This document shows positions 38,762 through 50,988 of a stretch of 64,000 nucleotides of DNA, in pieces; position 1 is the first letter of the stretch; the number at the start of each line of letters is the position of its first letter. Under the pieces are notes generated by a model. The model worked only from the letters and a program-made list of their open reading frames with translations. It was not told the origin of the DNA and ran no database searches. Made by a program: the position numbers and the translations under genes. Source of the stretch: Pseudomonas turukhanskensis (lineage in GTDB: Bacteria > Pseudomonadota > Gammaproteobacteria > Pseudomonadales > Pseudomonadaceae); contig NZ_BSFN01000009.1 in the NCBI RefSeq assembly GCF_027922365.1, forward strand, positions 62,001 through 126,000, given 5' to 3'.

Positions 38762-39565
38762 ATGCCATTCAGCGAATACGGAAGTTCAACCGGCAAACCC
38801 GTGGTCTATTTCCATGGCGTACCAGGGGCCCCGAGCGAAGCGGCCGTACTGCACGATTACGCGCGGCTTGCCGGTTTGCGCGTGCTGAGCTTCAACCGCC
38901 TCACCCTTCCCGTCTGTGCAACGCCAGAGGCGTACTACCTGCAAATCGCCACGGCCATCCGGAAGGAAATTGGCAATATGCCCGTCGCAATGATCGGCTT
39001 TTCCATTGGCAGCCACGTCGCCTTGGCTACCGCCGCTCACTTGCGCGAACAGGTGACTAGCCTCCATCTGGTCTCTGCCGTTGCGCCGCTGCAGGCAGGC
39101 GATTTTCCTAATGCCATGGCCGGCAAAGCGGTGTTCCAGCTCGCCCACAAGCAACCTTGGCTGTTCAAACTGCTGGCACGCTGGCAGGCGTTTCTGGCAC
39201 CACGCTTTCCCACTGCTTTGTTCCGTATGCTGTTTGCCAGTGCTCAAGGGCAGGACCAACAGCTCGCTAGCCAAGCGGATTTCCAGCAGTTCATCGCCGG
39301 CGTATTCATCGATTGCTTTGGCCAGGGTGTCGACGGCTATTGCCGGGATATTCAGCGTTACCTCGCCCCTTGGTCGCCGCCAGCGTTTACTCATTCCCCG
39401 CAGATCCACCTCTGGCATGGCAGCGAAGACAACTGGTCACCTTTGGGTATGGCCGAGTATCTGGCCGGTGCGCTGCCAGGTGCGGTGCTTCATCGGGGCG
39501 AGGGGCTATCGCACTACTCCTGTTTGTATGACGCTGTGCCGAAAATTGTCCGCCACGTGGGCTAG
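38762..39565 (+). CDS. Alpha/beta hydrolase
   Basis: A 267-residue soluble hydrolase. It has the oxyanion strand VYFHGVPGAPSEA, the nucleophile elbow GFSIGSH, an Asp in WHGSEDNWSPLG and a C-terminal His in GEGLSHYS, so a complete catalytic triad is plausible. ATG 38762 follows GAGAG; the frame is open further upstream without a convincing start. Substrate unknown. Codon use is a little looser than in the housekeeping genes around it. It precedes a mini-ORF and an M50 peptidase in the same direction. Confidence 0.85.
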   Translation: MPFSEYGSSTGKPVVYFHGVPGAPSEAAVLHDYARLAGLRVLSFNRLTLPVCATPEAYYLQIATAIRKEIGNMPVAMIGFSIGSHVALATAAHLREQVTSLHLVSAVAPLQAGDFPNAMAGKAVFQLAHKQPWLFKLLARWQAFLAPRFPTALFRMLFASAQGQDQQLASQADFQQFIAGVFIDCFGQGVDGYCRDIQRYLAPWSPPAFTHSPQIHLWHGSEDNWSPLGMAEYLAGALPGAVLHRGEGLSHYSCLYDAVPKIVRHVG

Positions 39566-39688
39566 CGCCAGCTCTACGAAGGGCCTACAAGCCGGACGCA
39601 GATAGACAAACACACCGCGCTTACGTAGCGTCCGCCCCCAAGCGCGCGGCCGCCGGTTGCGACGCCGCACAATTGAAAAGGATTTCTC

Positions 39689-39754
39689 ATGAACGGCCCA
39701 CTGCCTACCCAACCGCTAAGCGTCTCTGCCGCTCACGCCTTCCAGCTGCGGTGA
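39689..39754 (+). CDS. Candidate 21-residue peptide, coupled to M50 peptidase
   Basis: A 21-codon frame, MNGPLPTQPLSVSAAHAFQL plus a final Arg, preceded by AAAAGGATTTCTC, a strong ribosome site with good spacing. Its TGA lies four bases before the ATG of the M50 peptidase, which itself has no good ribosome site, so ribosomes leaving the mini-ORF would start the peptidase. It may be a leader for coupling, a real small protein or a remnant of a lost gene. Not hydrophobic and has no Cys. Confidence 0.5.
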   Translation: MNGPLPTQPLSVSAAHAFQLR

Positions 39755-39758
39755 AGCG

Positions 39759-42624
<2,866 letters not shown>

Positions 42625-42843
42625 CTATTAAAGAGAGGGGTCCGGACTGCTGACCAGTTCCTTTCCTAAATATTTTCGATGCCTTTTGGGCATGTCCAAG
42701 AGCAGCCTCGAAACATCACTTTTCGACTAAGTTGCTGCGAACGTTTTCGGATGATTCGATCATTTTTACATCGATGCCTGGCTGCCGTTTTTACCTACGC
42801 TGGAATACTTGCCGGTTCTTTCTAACGACGAGGAACCAGGCCC

Positions 42844-43128
42844 ATGTTTTATCCAATCGCAATGCACCCCGGTGATGACCAACACGCCTGGGGTGTGGAG
42901 GTTCCAGATGTGCCAGGGTGTTTTTCTGCTGGTACAAACGCTGACCACGCGTTGACCATGGCACGCGAAGCCATCGAAGCTCATCTGCAACTTTTAGCCG
43001 AAGCCGGCAAACCCATCCCACCTGCCAGCGAGGTGAGTAAATACGCGGCCAACCCGGAGTTTGACGGCTGTATATGGGCGCGAGTGGAGGTTGCCCTTCC
43101 CCACCAACCACCGGGGCCGCAAAGCTGA
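42844..43128 (+). CDS. Orphan, shortened HicB-family antitoxin-like protein
   Basis: A 94-residue HicB domain: MFYPIAMHPGDDQHAWGVEV, then PDVPGCFSAGTNADHAL and AREAIEAHLQLLAEAGKPIP are the family core. Full HicB proteins of this type run to ~130 residues with a C-terminal DNA-binding segment. Here the protein ends in ALPHQPPGPQS, so that part is missing. No HicA toxin is visible in the 258 bases upstream, which are AT-richer than the surroundings. Probably a remnant of a toxin-antitoxin locus. GAGGAACCAGGCCC supplies a ribosome site. Confidence 0.8.
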   Translation: MFYPIAMHPGDDQHAWGVEVPDVPGCFSAGTNADHALTMAREAIEAHLQLLAEAGKPIPPASEVSKYAANPEFDGCIWARVEVALPHQPPGPQS

Positions 43129-43138
43129 GCAAAACAAC

Positions 43139-43159
43139 AAGGGCGCCAATCGGCGCCCT
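43139..43159 (+). terminator. Hairpin after hicB
   Basis: AAGGGCGCCAATCGGCGCCC is a strong stem but is followed by only two T, so termination efficiency is uncertain. It also lies just beyond the stop of the convergent MASE2 gene. Confidence 0.55.
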
Positions 43160-43183
43160 TGATACGTTCCAAATCCCACACGC

Positions 43184-44254
43184 CTACTGATGATGCATAA
43201 ACACCGCCTCGCCAGCCGCTCGGCCTGACAGATGTCGCCCGGCCGGGGCCTTAGGCTCGGCTTCAGTCGATCGCTCCCTGGCCAACTGCAGCCATTCGTT
43301 TTCGCTGACCAAGCCATAAGAGAACTCCACAAGCCCCACGCGAATATGCCCCTCGGGTAGGCCCTCGCCGTTGGCCACACTTTGTGCGAAGAAGGCTTCA
43401 ACGCGCTCGGTCAGTGACCGTGCGCCCCCCGCGCCGGCTTGCAGCAGCAGCACGAAAAACTCCCCGGCGTTTGGCGAGCACACCAAGTCGGTGCTGCGTA
43501 TTTCGCCCTTGATCAGTTGCCCCAGCCGGGCACTCAGCGCATCCATCAACAGCCCGCCATGCTGGTTGCGCAGCGCCTGGAACTTATCAATGCGCACCAC
43601 CGCCACTGTGGCTGTACTGGAGCCGCAGCGGCAGCGTAGAAGTACCTGCGCCAGGCGGTACAGCCAGTGATCCAGGGGCGTAAACATGCGCTCATCGAAG
43701 CCAGTGACAATCGCCAGTGCCTTTTTCTGGCGTAGCAGTTGCGCAGCCAGGTCGTAGCTCGACCAGCCGATGGTGAACGGATAAAGCACCAGCATGGGTA
43801 AGCAGGCCCAGATGACTTGGGGCGGTGTTTCCAGGGTGACGGTGAAACCCATCACGGCTCCGACAAGCAGTACGCCCACGGCATTGGCCACCAGGCCCCG
43901 CAAGAGAAAGCTGATGCCTTTGGTGGTGACGCTGTTCATGCCTACCATCGACAGCAGCAGCACCGAAGGCAGCAGGCTGAATTGCATCGCCACCAGCCAA
44001 CCACCGGCATACACACAATCGAGTTGAAGATTTCGCTGTTCCGCCCGATAAGGGTCTGAAGAATGGACAGCGAGTTGAAAGGCAATATGCGGCCACACAA
44101 AACCATTGAGCACCATCAGCGCCCACAGCATGCCGCCACCGGGATAGGTGGTGGTCGCGACAAACACCAGGCTTAACGCACAGCCAACAATCCGTGATTG
44201 GTAGACCCGTTTAGCAAAGCTGACGCCCGCTGCCCTACTACGATCAATAGCCAT
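43184..44254 (-). CDS. MASE2-sensor protein with degenerate GGDEF domain
   Basis: A 356-residue inner-membrane protein. The first ~180 residues are a MASE2 domain (NGFVWPHIAFQLAV, SDPYRAEQRNLQLD, MQFSLLPSVLLLSM) as in AdrA/DgcC. The second half is GGDEF-like but the signature is NAGEF, the DxLTGLxNR opening is absent and only RIDKF of the metal site remains. It is likely inactive as a cyclase and may bind GTP, c-di-GMP or a partner instead. ATG 44254 lies three bases after AGAGG, a short spacing; the start is moderately sure. Confidence 0.82.
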   Translation of the reverse strand: MAIDRSRAAGVSFAKRVYQSRIVGCALSLVFVATTTYPGGGMLWALMVLNGFVWPHIAFQLAVHSSDPYRAEQRNLQLDCVYAGGWLVAMQFSLLPSVLLLSMVGMNSVTTKGISFLLRGLVANAVGVLLVGAVMGFTVTLETPPQVIWACLPMLVLYPFTIGWSSYDLAAQLLRQKKALAIVTGFDERMFTPLDHWLYRLAQVLLRCRCGSSTATVAVVRIDKFQALRNQHGGLLMDALSARLGQLIKGEIRSTDLVCSPNAGEFFVLLLQAGAGGARSLTERVEAFFAQSVANGEGLPEGHIRVGLVEFSYGLVSENEWLQLARERSTEAEPKAPAGRHLSGRAAGEAVFMHHQ

Positions 44255-44469
44255 AAACCTCTGCGGATTGATGCTGAAACAGCAAAGAAGAGTTCGCCAC
44301 CCTGCAGCGAAAAAACGATACGAATTACTCAAGGAAAAACGGTTTGTATCGCGCCGGATACACCGTGAGCTGCGTCACAAAATGCCAATGCGGTCGTATC
44401 CTAATTTAGGAAGTCGAGTGAGTAAACGCCGCGTTTTTTTGCCGAGGCGCCGGGCTTTTCGGCCGGTGT

Positions 44470-44518
44470 GCGCTGCGCACCTAGGCGATATTGCGTGATA
44501 CCGCCTGGTGCGCTGCGC
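44470..44518. repeat. Near-perfect inverted repeat downstream of the deacetylase
   Basis: GCGCTGCGCACCTAGGCG at 44470 faces its complement at 44498-44518 with few mismatches around a six-base loop. It follows the last gene of the amine operon on the minus strand and may end its transcript. Confidence 0.6.
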
Positions 44519-44537
44519 CCCTCTCCCTACACGGGGC

Positions 44538-45641
44538 TTAGAACTGCCACCCCGCACCAGCCAACGCCTGCGCCAACGCCTCGATATCCGCCTCACTACG
44601 CCCGGCAAACGCCGGCATATATGCCAACGGATCAGGCAGGCTCGAGGCCTGGCCAATAAACCCTTGCGTGGCCGCATGCAGGCAGTAGGCGCTGTAGGCC
44701 GGGTTGTAACCGCCCTCCTGCACCACCAGCAAGCGCCCTTCGCAGAGCTCATCGGCCAGCACCCGCGCCCGCTGTGCCAGGTGATTAAAGCCTTTCATGG
44801 TCAGCAGTTGGCGGCCGTTGGGGTCAAACTGCGAGGCGTCCAGGCCATTGGCGATGATCAGCAACTGCGGCGCAAATGCGCGGATCGCAGGCTCCACGAA
44901 GCGCTCGAAGGCCATTGCATAGGTCAGGTCATCGGCACCAAAAGGCAGCGGAATATTTAGGTTGCTGCCCTCGCCCGCGCCTTCACCGCGCTCATCCACG
45001 CCGCCGGTTTGCGGGTGGCTGGGGCCCCAAGCGCCGTGGTCCATATGCAGCGAAATGGTCAGCACGCTTGGGTCGGCATAGAAGCCGGCCTGGGTGCCGT
45101 TGCCGTGGTGCACGTCCCAGTCGACGATGGCCACCCGTTCAAGCCCGGCGGCGCGGGCAGCCTGAGCCGCCACGCCGACGTTATTGAAAAAGCAGTAACC
45201 GTCGGCCATCGCCGGCGCCGCATGGTGCCCTGGCGGGCGCACCAGGGCCATCGCCGGGCGTCGGCTTTGCAGGGTTTGCTCCAGAGCGGCCAGGCTGGTG
45301 CCGGCGGCAGCCAGCAAGCCAGACAAACTCCCAGGGTTCATCAACGTGGTGCTGCTGAACCGCCGGCCGCTGCCGTCGGCACTTTCGATACTGCGCAGGT
45401 AATCCGCGGTATGAAAGCGCACCAGCTCGGCCTCGGTGGCGTGCCGCCCGGCGTGCCAGGCGAGCTGGTCGGCCACCGGGCCATTGCGCAGCAACGCGCG
45501 CATATTCATCAGGCGCGGGCTGCTCTCCGGGTGCTGGGTTTGGTGGTCCAGCAGGTCACTGGGTGGCGCTTCGAACACGCCGAACCCGGTGTCGTGACGC
45601 AGCACATCGTCGTGCCAGAACACATCCATTGCTTTGCTCAT
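44538..45641 (-). CDS. HDAC-family deacetylase (acetylpolyamine amidohydrolase-like)
   Basis: A 367-residue zinc amidohydrolase. RPPGHHA carries the active-site His pair, DWDVHHGNGTQ the zinc Asp and His, and LIIANGLDASQFDPNG the second zinc Asp region. Bacterial members remove acetyl groups from polyamines and similar amines. It starts ten bases after the M24 gene; its ribosome site overlaps that stop (TGAGGA). As the last gene of an operon with a polyamine-type importer, it most likely deacetylates the imported compound or its breakdown product. Confidence 0.93.
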   Translation of the reverse strand: MSKAMDVFWHDDVLRHDTGFGVFEAPPSDLLDHQTQHPESSPRLMNMRALLRNGPVADQLAWHAGRHATEAELVRFHTADYLRSIESADGSGRRFSSTTLMNPGSLSGLLAAAGTSLAALEQTLQSRRPAMALVRPPGHHAAPAMADGYCFFNNVGVAAQAARAAGLERVAIVDWDVHHGNGTQAGFYADPSVLTISLHMDHGAWGPSHPQTGGVDERGEGAGEGSNLNIPLPFGADDLTYAMAFERFVEPAIRAFAPQLLIIANGLDASQFDPNGRQLLTMKGFNHLAQRARVLADELCEGRLLVVQEGGYNPAYSAYCLHAATQGFIGQASSLPDPLAYMPAFAGRSEADIEALAQALAGAGWQF

Positions 45642-45651
45642 GCCACGTTCC

Positions 45652-46803
45652 TCAGTCGATCACGTGCAGCTCAGGTGGAATCTCGGAGAGGCTTTGCGAG
45701 CCGTCTTTGCCGCAGAGCACCGTATCACCCAATTTCAGGCCGAAGCCTTCCTTGTACAACGACAGATTGGGCTCGATGGAGAACGACATATTCGGCTGGA
45801 ACACATGGTCGTCGGCCTCATCGACCATCATCGCTTCCAGCCAGGTGGGCGGGTATGCCAGGCCCAGGCTGTAACCGATGCGGTGCACGCGGGTGCGCGA
45901 CAGATCAATGCGGTCGAGAATTTCATTGCACACGCGGTTGGCCTCGCCCACTGGCGTACCGGGCTTGGCGATATCCACAGCAGCATTGAAGGCTTCGGTC
46001 AGCAGCGTCGACACTTCGCGCACCCGCGCGGTCGGCTTACCAATCACCGCGCTGCGCATCAGAATGGCGTGGTAGCGGTTACACACGCCGGCGTGTTCCA
46101 GAATCACCACGTCGCCGGGGCTGATGGTCAGGCGGTGCGGCATGGCGTGGGTCATGGTGCTGCGCCGGCCAGTGGCGCACATCGGGCTGATGGCGGCGTA
46201 TTCGCTGCCCGCATCGCCCAGCGCCTTGGCGACGATGCCGGAGATTTGCACTTCCGACATCCCCGGGCGCAGCGCTTCAAAGGCGGCGCGCATACCCGCA
46301 TCGGCCATACGAGCGGCGGTGCGCTGGTACTCGATTTCTTCGGCGGTCTTGATCAGTCGCTCTTCGGCCACCACCACCGAAGCATCTTCAAACTGGGCGT
46401 GGGGCATATGCCGCAGCAGCGTGGTGTATTGCAGCGCGCTGAAGGTGGAGGCCTGCATTTCCAGGCCGATGCGGCCCTGGCTCAGGCCCAGGCCTTCCAG
46501 CGAGTCGGCGACGATACGCAGCGGGTCCTGCTTGGCGATGTCGTAGAAAATCCCCTCTTCCAGGCACGACAGCTCGTAGGTGCACGGCTCTTCACTGGTG
46601 CGCGTCAGAAAAATCGGGTCGGCCAGCTTGGGCGAAATAATCAGCGCCTGGTACCAGAGAAAACCCAGGCTATCGAAGCCGGTGAGGTAGTTGATGTTGT
46701 CTGGGTAATTGATCACCAGGGCATCCAGGCCGCGCTCGGTCATCCGGCGTTTTACCGCTTCAATTCGTTGACGGTACGTACGCAGTGGGAAAGCAGTCAT
46801 CAT
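45652..46803 (-). CDS. M24-family hydrolase, creatinase/ectoine-hydrolase-like
   Basis: A 383-residue pita-bread fold protein. The five metal ligands of M24 aminopeptidases are mostly replaced: the VDFG Asp is Glu (VILEHAG), the next Asp is Ile (YHAILMRS), the metal His is Tyr (HRIGYSLG), the first Glu stays (SIEPN) and the last is Gly (KLGDTVL). This points to a metal-free C-N hydrolase like creatinase, or to ectoine hydrolase, not to an aminopeptidase. A strong ribosome site (AAGGAGG) precedes ATG 46803. Located between the importer and deacetylase genes of the same operon. Confidence 0.9.
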   Translation of the reverse strand: MMTAFPLRTYRQRIEAVKRRMTERGLDALVINYPDNINYLTGFDSLGFLWYQALIISPKLADPIFLTRTSEEPCTYELSCLEEGIFYDIAKQDPLRIVADSLEGLGLSQGRIGLEMQASTFSALQYTTLLRHMPHAQFEDASVVVAEERLIKTAEEIEYQRTAARMADAGMRAAFEALRPGMSEVQISGIVAKALGDAGSEYAAISPMCATGRRSTMTHAMPHRLTISPGDVVILEHAGVCNRYHAILMRSAVIGKPTARVREVSTLLTEAFNAAVDIAKPGTPVGEANRVCNEILDRIDLSRTRVHRIGYSLGLAYPPTWLEAMMVDEADDHVFQPNMSFSIEPNLSLYKEGFGLKLGDTVLCGKDGSQSLSEIPPELHVID

Positions 46804-46875
46804 GAGGAATCCCTCCTTAGGGAAAAGGTGCTCGGGTTGTTCTTGGTTTTGGGTGGTACGTGAAAGCGGGGCCGG

Positions 46876-47721
46876 CTAGCGGCCCGGTGAAGACGTGTGG
46901 TCGTGTCGGTACAGACGCACCAGCAACACCACCAGGGTGAGAAACACCATCAGGGTGGACATGGCCGCAATGGCCGGGTCGAGGTTGTAGCGCAGGCCGT
47001 CCCAGATGCGCTTGGGCAAGGTGATCACATGCAAGCCGCTGGTAAACAGGGTTACCACCACCTCCTCCCACGACATGATAAAGGCCATGAAAAAGCTTCC
47101 GGCCAAGCCGCCACGCACGTTGGGCATGAGCACCTGCACGATGGTCATGCCCAGGCCCGCTCCGAGTGAGCGCGAGGCTTTGTACAGGCTGGTGTCCAGC
47201 CGGCTATAAGCCACCAGCATGGCAATCAGTGAATACGGCAGCGCCATCATGAGGTGGCCAAAACCCACGCCAATCAAGGAGTCCAGCTGCTGCACCCGCG
47301 CGCCGAGGTAGTAGATGGACATGGCCGACACCACCTGCGGCACGATCATCGGCAACAGCACCAGCGCGGTCAGCAGCACGCGGTAACGCGGCTCCAGCCA
47401 GATGCCGGTGGCGAACAGAAACGACAACGCAGTACTCACCAGCCCCACCACGATGGCGAGGCCCAGGCTTTGCAGAATCGAGCTGAGCCAGGCGGTGTCG
47501 AGCAGCGTCAGGTAATGGCGCAGCGACCAGGCGCCGTCGGGGAACGACAGGTAACGCTGATCACCAAACGACAACGGCACAATCACCAGAATCGGCAGCA
47601 GTAGAAAAAGCGCCGCCAACAACATCGCTGCAATCGACAGCCACTTGGCGATATTCAGCCGTGGCCGGTAGCCAGTGGGTGCAGCCACCACGGCGGCCGG
47701 GTTACTCACAACAGTACTCAT
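46876..47721 (-). CDS. Polyamine-type ABC permease (PotC/PotI-like)
   Basis: A 281-residue inner-membrane permease with six helices after a ~30-residue cytoplasmic tail. The ATPase-contact loop is KASRSLGAGLGMTIVQVLMPNVRGG. The PLSFGDQRYLSFPDGAWSLRHY segment is typical of the second permease of Pot-type importers. ATG 47721 overlaps the first permease by four bases. It works with the genes at 47718, 48580 and 49757. Confidence 0.93.
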   Translation of the reverse strand: MSTVVSNPAAVVAAPTGYRPRLNIAKWLSIAAMLLAALFLLLPILVIVPLSFGDQRYLSFPDGAWSLRHYLTLLDTAWLSSILQSLGLAIVVGLVSTALSFLFATGIWLEPRYRVLLTALVLLPMIVPQVVSAMSIYYLGARVQQLDSLIGVGFGHLMMALPYSLIAMLVAYSRLDTSLYKASRSLGAGLGMTIVQVLMPNVRGGLAGSFFMAFIMSWEEVVVTLFTSGLHVITLPKRIWDGLRYNLDPAIAAMSTLMVFLTLVVLLVRLYRHDHTSSPGR

Positions 47722-48578
47722 GCCTGCCTCCCGGTAAAACGCCCAAAGCCCACGAGCTTGCCGAACACCACAGCGCACACCGCAACCATGGCCATCAACA
47801 CAATGCTCAGGGCCGCGCCCAGGCCCCAGTTGGAGAGTTGGAACATCTGGATATAGATACTTTCAGCCAGCATCGCCGCCTTGCCGCCGCCCAGCAGCGC
47901 CGGGGTAACAAAACAGCCGAGGCTGAATACAAATACTGTGGCCGAAGCCGCCGCGACGCCGGGCAGGGTCAGTGGCAAAAACACCTCGCGCAAGGTTTGC
48001 CAACGACCGGCACCCAGGCTGCTACTGGCCCTGAGCAAACTGTCGTCCACTTGGCGCATCGACGACAGCAACGGCAGCACCGCGTACGGCACCATAAAGT
48101 GCACCATGCCTATCAGCGCCCCCAGCTCGTTGCGCACCAGCGCCAGTGGCTCGTCCACCAACCCCAAGCCCATCAGGCTCTGGTTGACCAGGCCGTCGTT
48201 ACGCAGCAGCACCAGCCAGGCGAACGCCCGAATCAGCATCGACAGCCAGAACGGCAGCAGCACGAACAGCTCGATCAGCAGTCGCCCGCGCGCCGAAGCA
48301 AAGCGCCAGCGGAAGGCGATCAGGTAGGCAATGGCCACGCTGATCACGGTGGTGAGCAGGCAGATGCGCAAGGTGCGCCAGATCACCGTCTGAATCGCTG
48401 CGCTGTCGAGGATGGTGGCGTAGTTCTGCAGGCCCACCTTGGGCAGGCTGAGGCTCCAGCCCAGCACGCCCAGAGTGGGCAGCAGGTAGCCCACCACAAT
48501 CAGCAACGGCAACGGCAGAATCAGCAGCGCGTAAATGCGCAAAGTGCCCTGCCCGCCTCGTCCTTTGGCCAACGTCAT
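47718..48578 (-). CDS. Polyamine-type ABC permease (PotB/PotH-like)
   Basis: A 286-residue permease with six helices. ATPase-contact loop: RASSSLGAGRWQTLREVFLPLTLPG. The first periplasmic part LPTLGVLGWSLSLPKVGLQNY fits PotB/PotH. ATG 48578 begins one base after the binding-protein stop (TGATATG) with GGTGG inside the end of that gene; an in-frame TTG at 48590 is less likely. Forms the membrane heterodimer with the next permease. Confidence 0.92.
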   Translation of the reverse strand: MTLAKGRGGQGTLRIYALLILPLPLLIVVGYLLPTLGVLGWSLSLPKVGLQNYATILDSAAIQTVIWRTLRICLLTTVISVAIAYLIAFRWRFASARGRLLIELFVLLPFWLSMLIRAFAWLVLLRNDGLVNQSLMGLGLVDEPLALVRNELGALIGMVHFMVPYAVLPLLSSMRQVDDSLLRASSSLGAGRWQTLREVFLPLTLPGVAAASATVFVFSLGCFVTPALLGGGKAAMLAESIYIQMFQLSNWGLGAALSIVLMAMVAVCAVVFGKLVGFGRFTGRQA

Positions 48579-48579
48579 A

Positions 48580-49695
48580 TCAACCACCAATCAACGCCAG
48601 GTAACGGTCGAGGGTTTCGCTGTAATGGTCGGCGTACCACAGGTTGTTCATCGACACCTGCTTGCCGAGGTTTTCCGGCGAGGTCGGGTTGATGCGCTGC
48701 AGCTCTGGCGACAGCAGGCTGTTCGCCTTGGAATCCACCGGGCCCATGTTGTACACCTCCATCAGCTTGGCCTGCACTTCCGGGCGCAGGGCATAGGCGA
48801 TGAACTTCATGGCATTGGCGGCACCGGCCGGGTTGTTCTTCGGCACAAACCACACCGACGGCGCAACGATGGCATTGTCGAAGGTCCAGTCGATGGCACC
48901 GCCGGTATCCTGCTTCACCAGCTCGGCGCGGGTGTGCCACATCTGGCCCATGCTCACCTCACCGTCACGCAGCAGTTGCTGCGACTCAGCGCCGGTGGAC
49001 CAATGGGTGACTACGTGTGGCATCAGCTCTTCGATCTTGCGCAGGGCGCGGTCGACATCCAGCGGGTACAACTGATCGGCCGGCACACCGTCGGCGAGCA
49101 GGGCGCACTCGAGGTTGGCACTCATCCATTTGTACAGCGTGCGTTTGCCCGGGTACTTCTTCACGTCCCAGAAATCGGCCCAGCTTTTGGGTGGGTTCTT
49201 GCCAAATTTCTTCGCGTCAAAACCGATCACGTAGCTGTAGGTGTAGTTGGCCAGCCCAAAGTCATGAATGTCGCCGTAACCGATCAGCGACTTGTCCACC
49301 ACGCTGTAATCGATGGGCGTCAGCACGCCTTCCTTGCCCAGGCGGTATGAGGAATACATTTCGCCATCGCACACATCCCAGCGCACGGCGCCGCTATTCA
49401 CCTGGGTTTTGACGGCCCCCTCGGTTGGGCCGCTGCCATCGATCAGCAACTTCAAACCGCTCGCGGCGTTAAAGCCGGCAAAGCTCTTTTCAAAGGCCGG
49501 CACGGCGTCGCCGCCCCAGTTGGCCACCACCACCGAAGCGCTGTCGGCAAAGGCATGACGCAGCGGGCCCATGCCAGCGGCGGCCGCCATTACCATCAAC
49601 AGCTGGTTGAAGCTGCGACGGCTCAGGGTGCCGGCCTCTACCCGCTGTTGAGCAATTTCTACGGCGTCATCGATAAAGCGCTGTTTGTCTTTCAT
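48580..49695 (-). CDS. Polyamine-type substrate-binding protein, Tat-exported
   Basis: A 371-residue PotD/PotF-like binding protein. The N-terminus has LSRRSFNQLLMVMAAAAGM, a twin-arginine signal after an unusual ~24-residue charged leader, so folded export through Tat is likely. The mature part has VVVANWGGDAVPAFEKSF and EYSSY-like MYSSYRLGKEGVL. The acidic ligand cluster expected for polyamines cannot be confirmed by eye. It is encoded between the ATPase and permease genes. Confidence 0.92.
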   Translation of the reverse strand: MKDKQRFIDDAVEIAQQRVEAGTLSRRSFNQLLMVMAAAAGMGPLRHAFADSASVVVANWGGDAVPAFEKSFAGFNAASGLKLLIDGSGPTEGAVKTQVNSGAVRWDVCDGEMYSSYRLGKEGVLTPIDYSVVDKSLIGYGDIHDFGLANYTYSYVIGFDAKKFGKNPPKSWADFWDVKKYPGKRTLYKWMSANLECALLADGVPADQLYPLDVDRALRKIEELMPHVVTHWSTGAESQQLLRDGEVSMGQMWHTRAELVKQDTGGAIDWTFDNAIVAPSVWFVPKNNPAGAANAMKFIAYALRPEVQAKLMEVYNMGPVDSKANSLLSPELQRINPTSPENLGKQVSMNNLWYADHYSETLDRYLALIGG

Positions 49696-49756
49696 CCCAG
49701 GTTCCCCTTCAAAAGTGGCGGCAAAAGTAGCGGCAGGTGATCGAGCGGTGTTGTTA

Positions 49757-50857
<1,101 letters not shown>

Positions 50858-50957
50858 GGGACTGACCTCGTAATCAAAGCGCGCTTGGCGTCTTGTTGTG
50901 ACCCTATCGTCACGGCAAATTAAATTGACATCAAATGATTTGTTTTCTAGCTTTAAT

Positions 50958-50972
50958 GTGAATTCAATTCAC
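50958..50972. promoter_or_regulatory. Candidate LysR operator for the amine operon
   Basis: GTGAATTCAATTCAC is a perfect dyad containing T-N11-A, the LysR consensus. A smaller dyad CAAATGATTTG lies at 50932. Both are in the divergent gap between the ATPase and LysR genes. Confidence 0.65.
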
Positions 50973-50988
50973 CTAAAAGTCAGCAAAA

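Noticed and set aside
42727..42822. Short frame upstream of hicB as a hicA remnant
   Set aside because: The ~24-residue product is hydrophobic and shows none of the HicA motifs (no GSHH-type segment).
45652..46803. Xaa-Pro aminopeptidase
   Set aside because: Four of five metal ligands are replaced, which does not fit a dinuclear aminopeptidase.
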